Below, in pieces: positions 5,608-5,882 of a stretch of 5,882 nucleotides of DNA. Where the stretch lies: assembly GCA_026389695.1 (NCBI GenBank), contig JAPLHI010000110.1:1-5882 (forward strand). The letters are read 5' to 3'. Under the pieces are notes generated by a model that was not told the origin of the DNA, searched no databases, and saw only the letters and a list, made by a program, of their open reading frames with translations. The DNA comes from Chloroflexota bacterium. GTDB taxonomy: Bacteria; Chloroflexota; Dehalococcoidia; GIF9; UBA5629. How positions within the stretch are numbered: position 1 is the first letter of the stretch; each line of letters starts with the position of its first letter. The translations under genes were made by a program, and so were the position numbers.

Positions 5608-5882
5608 ATGATGAATTCATCTGCCGGTGACCAGTCTACAATTTACGAACGTCCTGCTGAGATATTACAGTATCTTATTCATTTTAATACAACCAATCCA
5701 CCCGGTAATGAGGCTCCCTGTATCAATTACATAAAGAATTTATTGGACTGGGCGGGCATTCAGAACACGATCATCAGCGCCGAACCGGCCCGGCCCAATC
5801 TTTTAGCCCGTCTTCCCGGCCAGGGTTTAGCACCACCTCTACTGATGTACGGCCATATCGATGTTGTGACTGCAGCCAATCA
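5608..5882 (+). CDS. M20-family metallopeptidase, N-terminal part (runs off the window)
   Basis: The frame stays open from the ATG at 5608 to the window end, giving the first 91 residues. A TGA in the same frame at 5596-5598 confines the start to the ATG at 5608 or the next codon; GAAAG stands 6 bases before the first, a modest ribosome binding site. The sequence shows an N-terminal helix with LIHFNTTNPPGNE (23-35), typical of ArgE/DapE/ACY1/carboxypeptidase G2-like M20 enzymes, then PNLLARLPG (63-71), and a strand ending in MYGHIDVV (80-87), where H83 is the first zinc ligand and D85 the usual supporting aspartate. Full-length relatives have 350-480 residues with a dimerisation domain still to come. 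Members remove N-acyl groups or cleave peptides; the substrate cannot be told from this part. There is no signal peptide, so it is probably cytoplasmic. It is transcribed divergently from the ABC operon. Confidence 0.88.
   Translation, partial: MMNSSAGDQSTIYERPAEILQYLIHFNTTNPPGNEAPCINYIKNLLDWAGIQNTIISAEPARPNLLARLPGQGLAPPLLMYGHIDVVTAAN

Overview
The window looks like a piece of an anaerobic bacterial chromosome with moderate GC. The strongest lifestyle marker is a full-length, catalytically intact 4-hydroxybutyryl-CoA dehydratase (radical-type [4Fe-4S]/FAD enzyme), a family typical of anaerobic or microaerophilic fermenters and CO2 fixers. The Tyr/Thr-rich secreted protein and the two-gene FtsX/MacB-type transporter without an adaptor subunit would fit an uncultivated Chloroflexota (Dehalococcoidia-like) organism. 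That taxon is only a guess; no rRNA or other phylogenetic marker is present.

Region 1 (1-2560, + strand): an NAD(P)H-dependent FMN reductase-like flavoprotein, then after 79 bases abfD, then a small cysteine protein (CGSCNP and CGCxxxC motifs) whose frame opens inside the end of abfD. The small frame has no ATG, GTG or TTG start. It either starts at a CTG overlapping the abfD stop in a CTGA arrangement, starts at an ATC behind a GAGG, or has lost its start. A weak hairpin followed by T-rich sequence (2532-2562) may end this unit.

Region 2 (2472-2719): about 250 bases without a convincing gene. It holds inverted repeats, an extended -10 promoter-like site (2645-2653), and a perfect 10-bp GC-rich hairpin with a T-rich tail (2688-2719). 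Together the last two could make a very short untranslated RNA; the hairpin also separates the two convergent units.

Region 3 (5477 down to 2720, - strand): a compact operon reading permease (FtsX/MacB fold), ATPase (MacB/LolD type), then a secreted or lipid-anchored Tyr/Thr-rich protein. Gaps are 3 and 17 bases. A very good sigma-70-type promoter (TTGACT, 17 bases, TATTAT) lies just upstream of the permease. The three products probably act together at the cytoplasmic membrane or cell surface.

Region 4 (5404-5882): a divergent intergenic stretch with promoter-like sites on both strands, then the first 91 codons of an M20-family metallopeptidase that runs off the window end.
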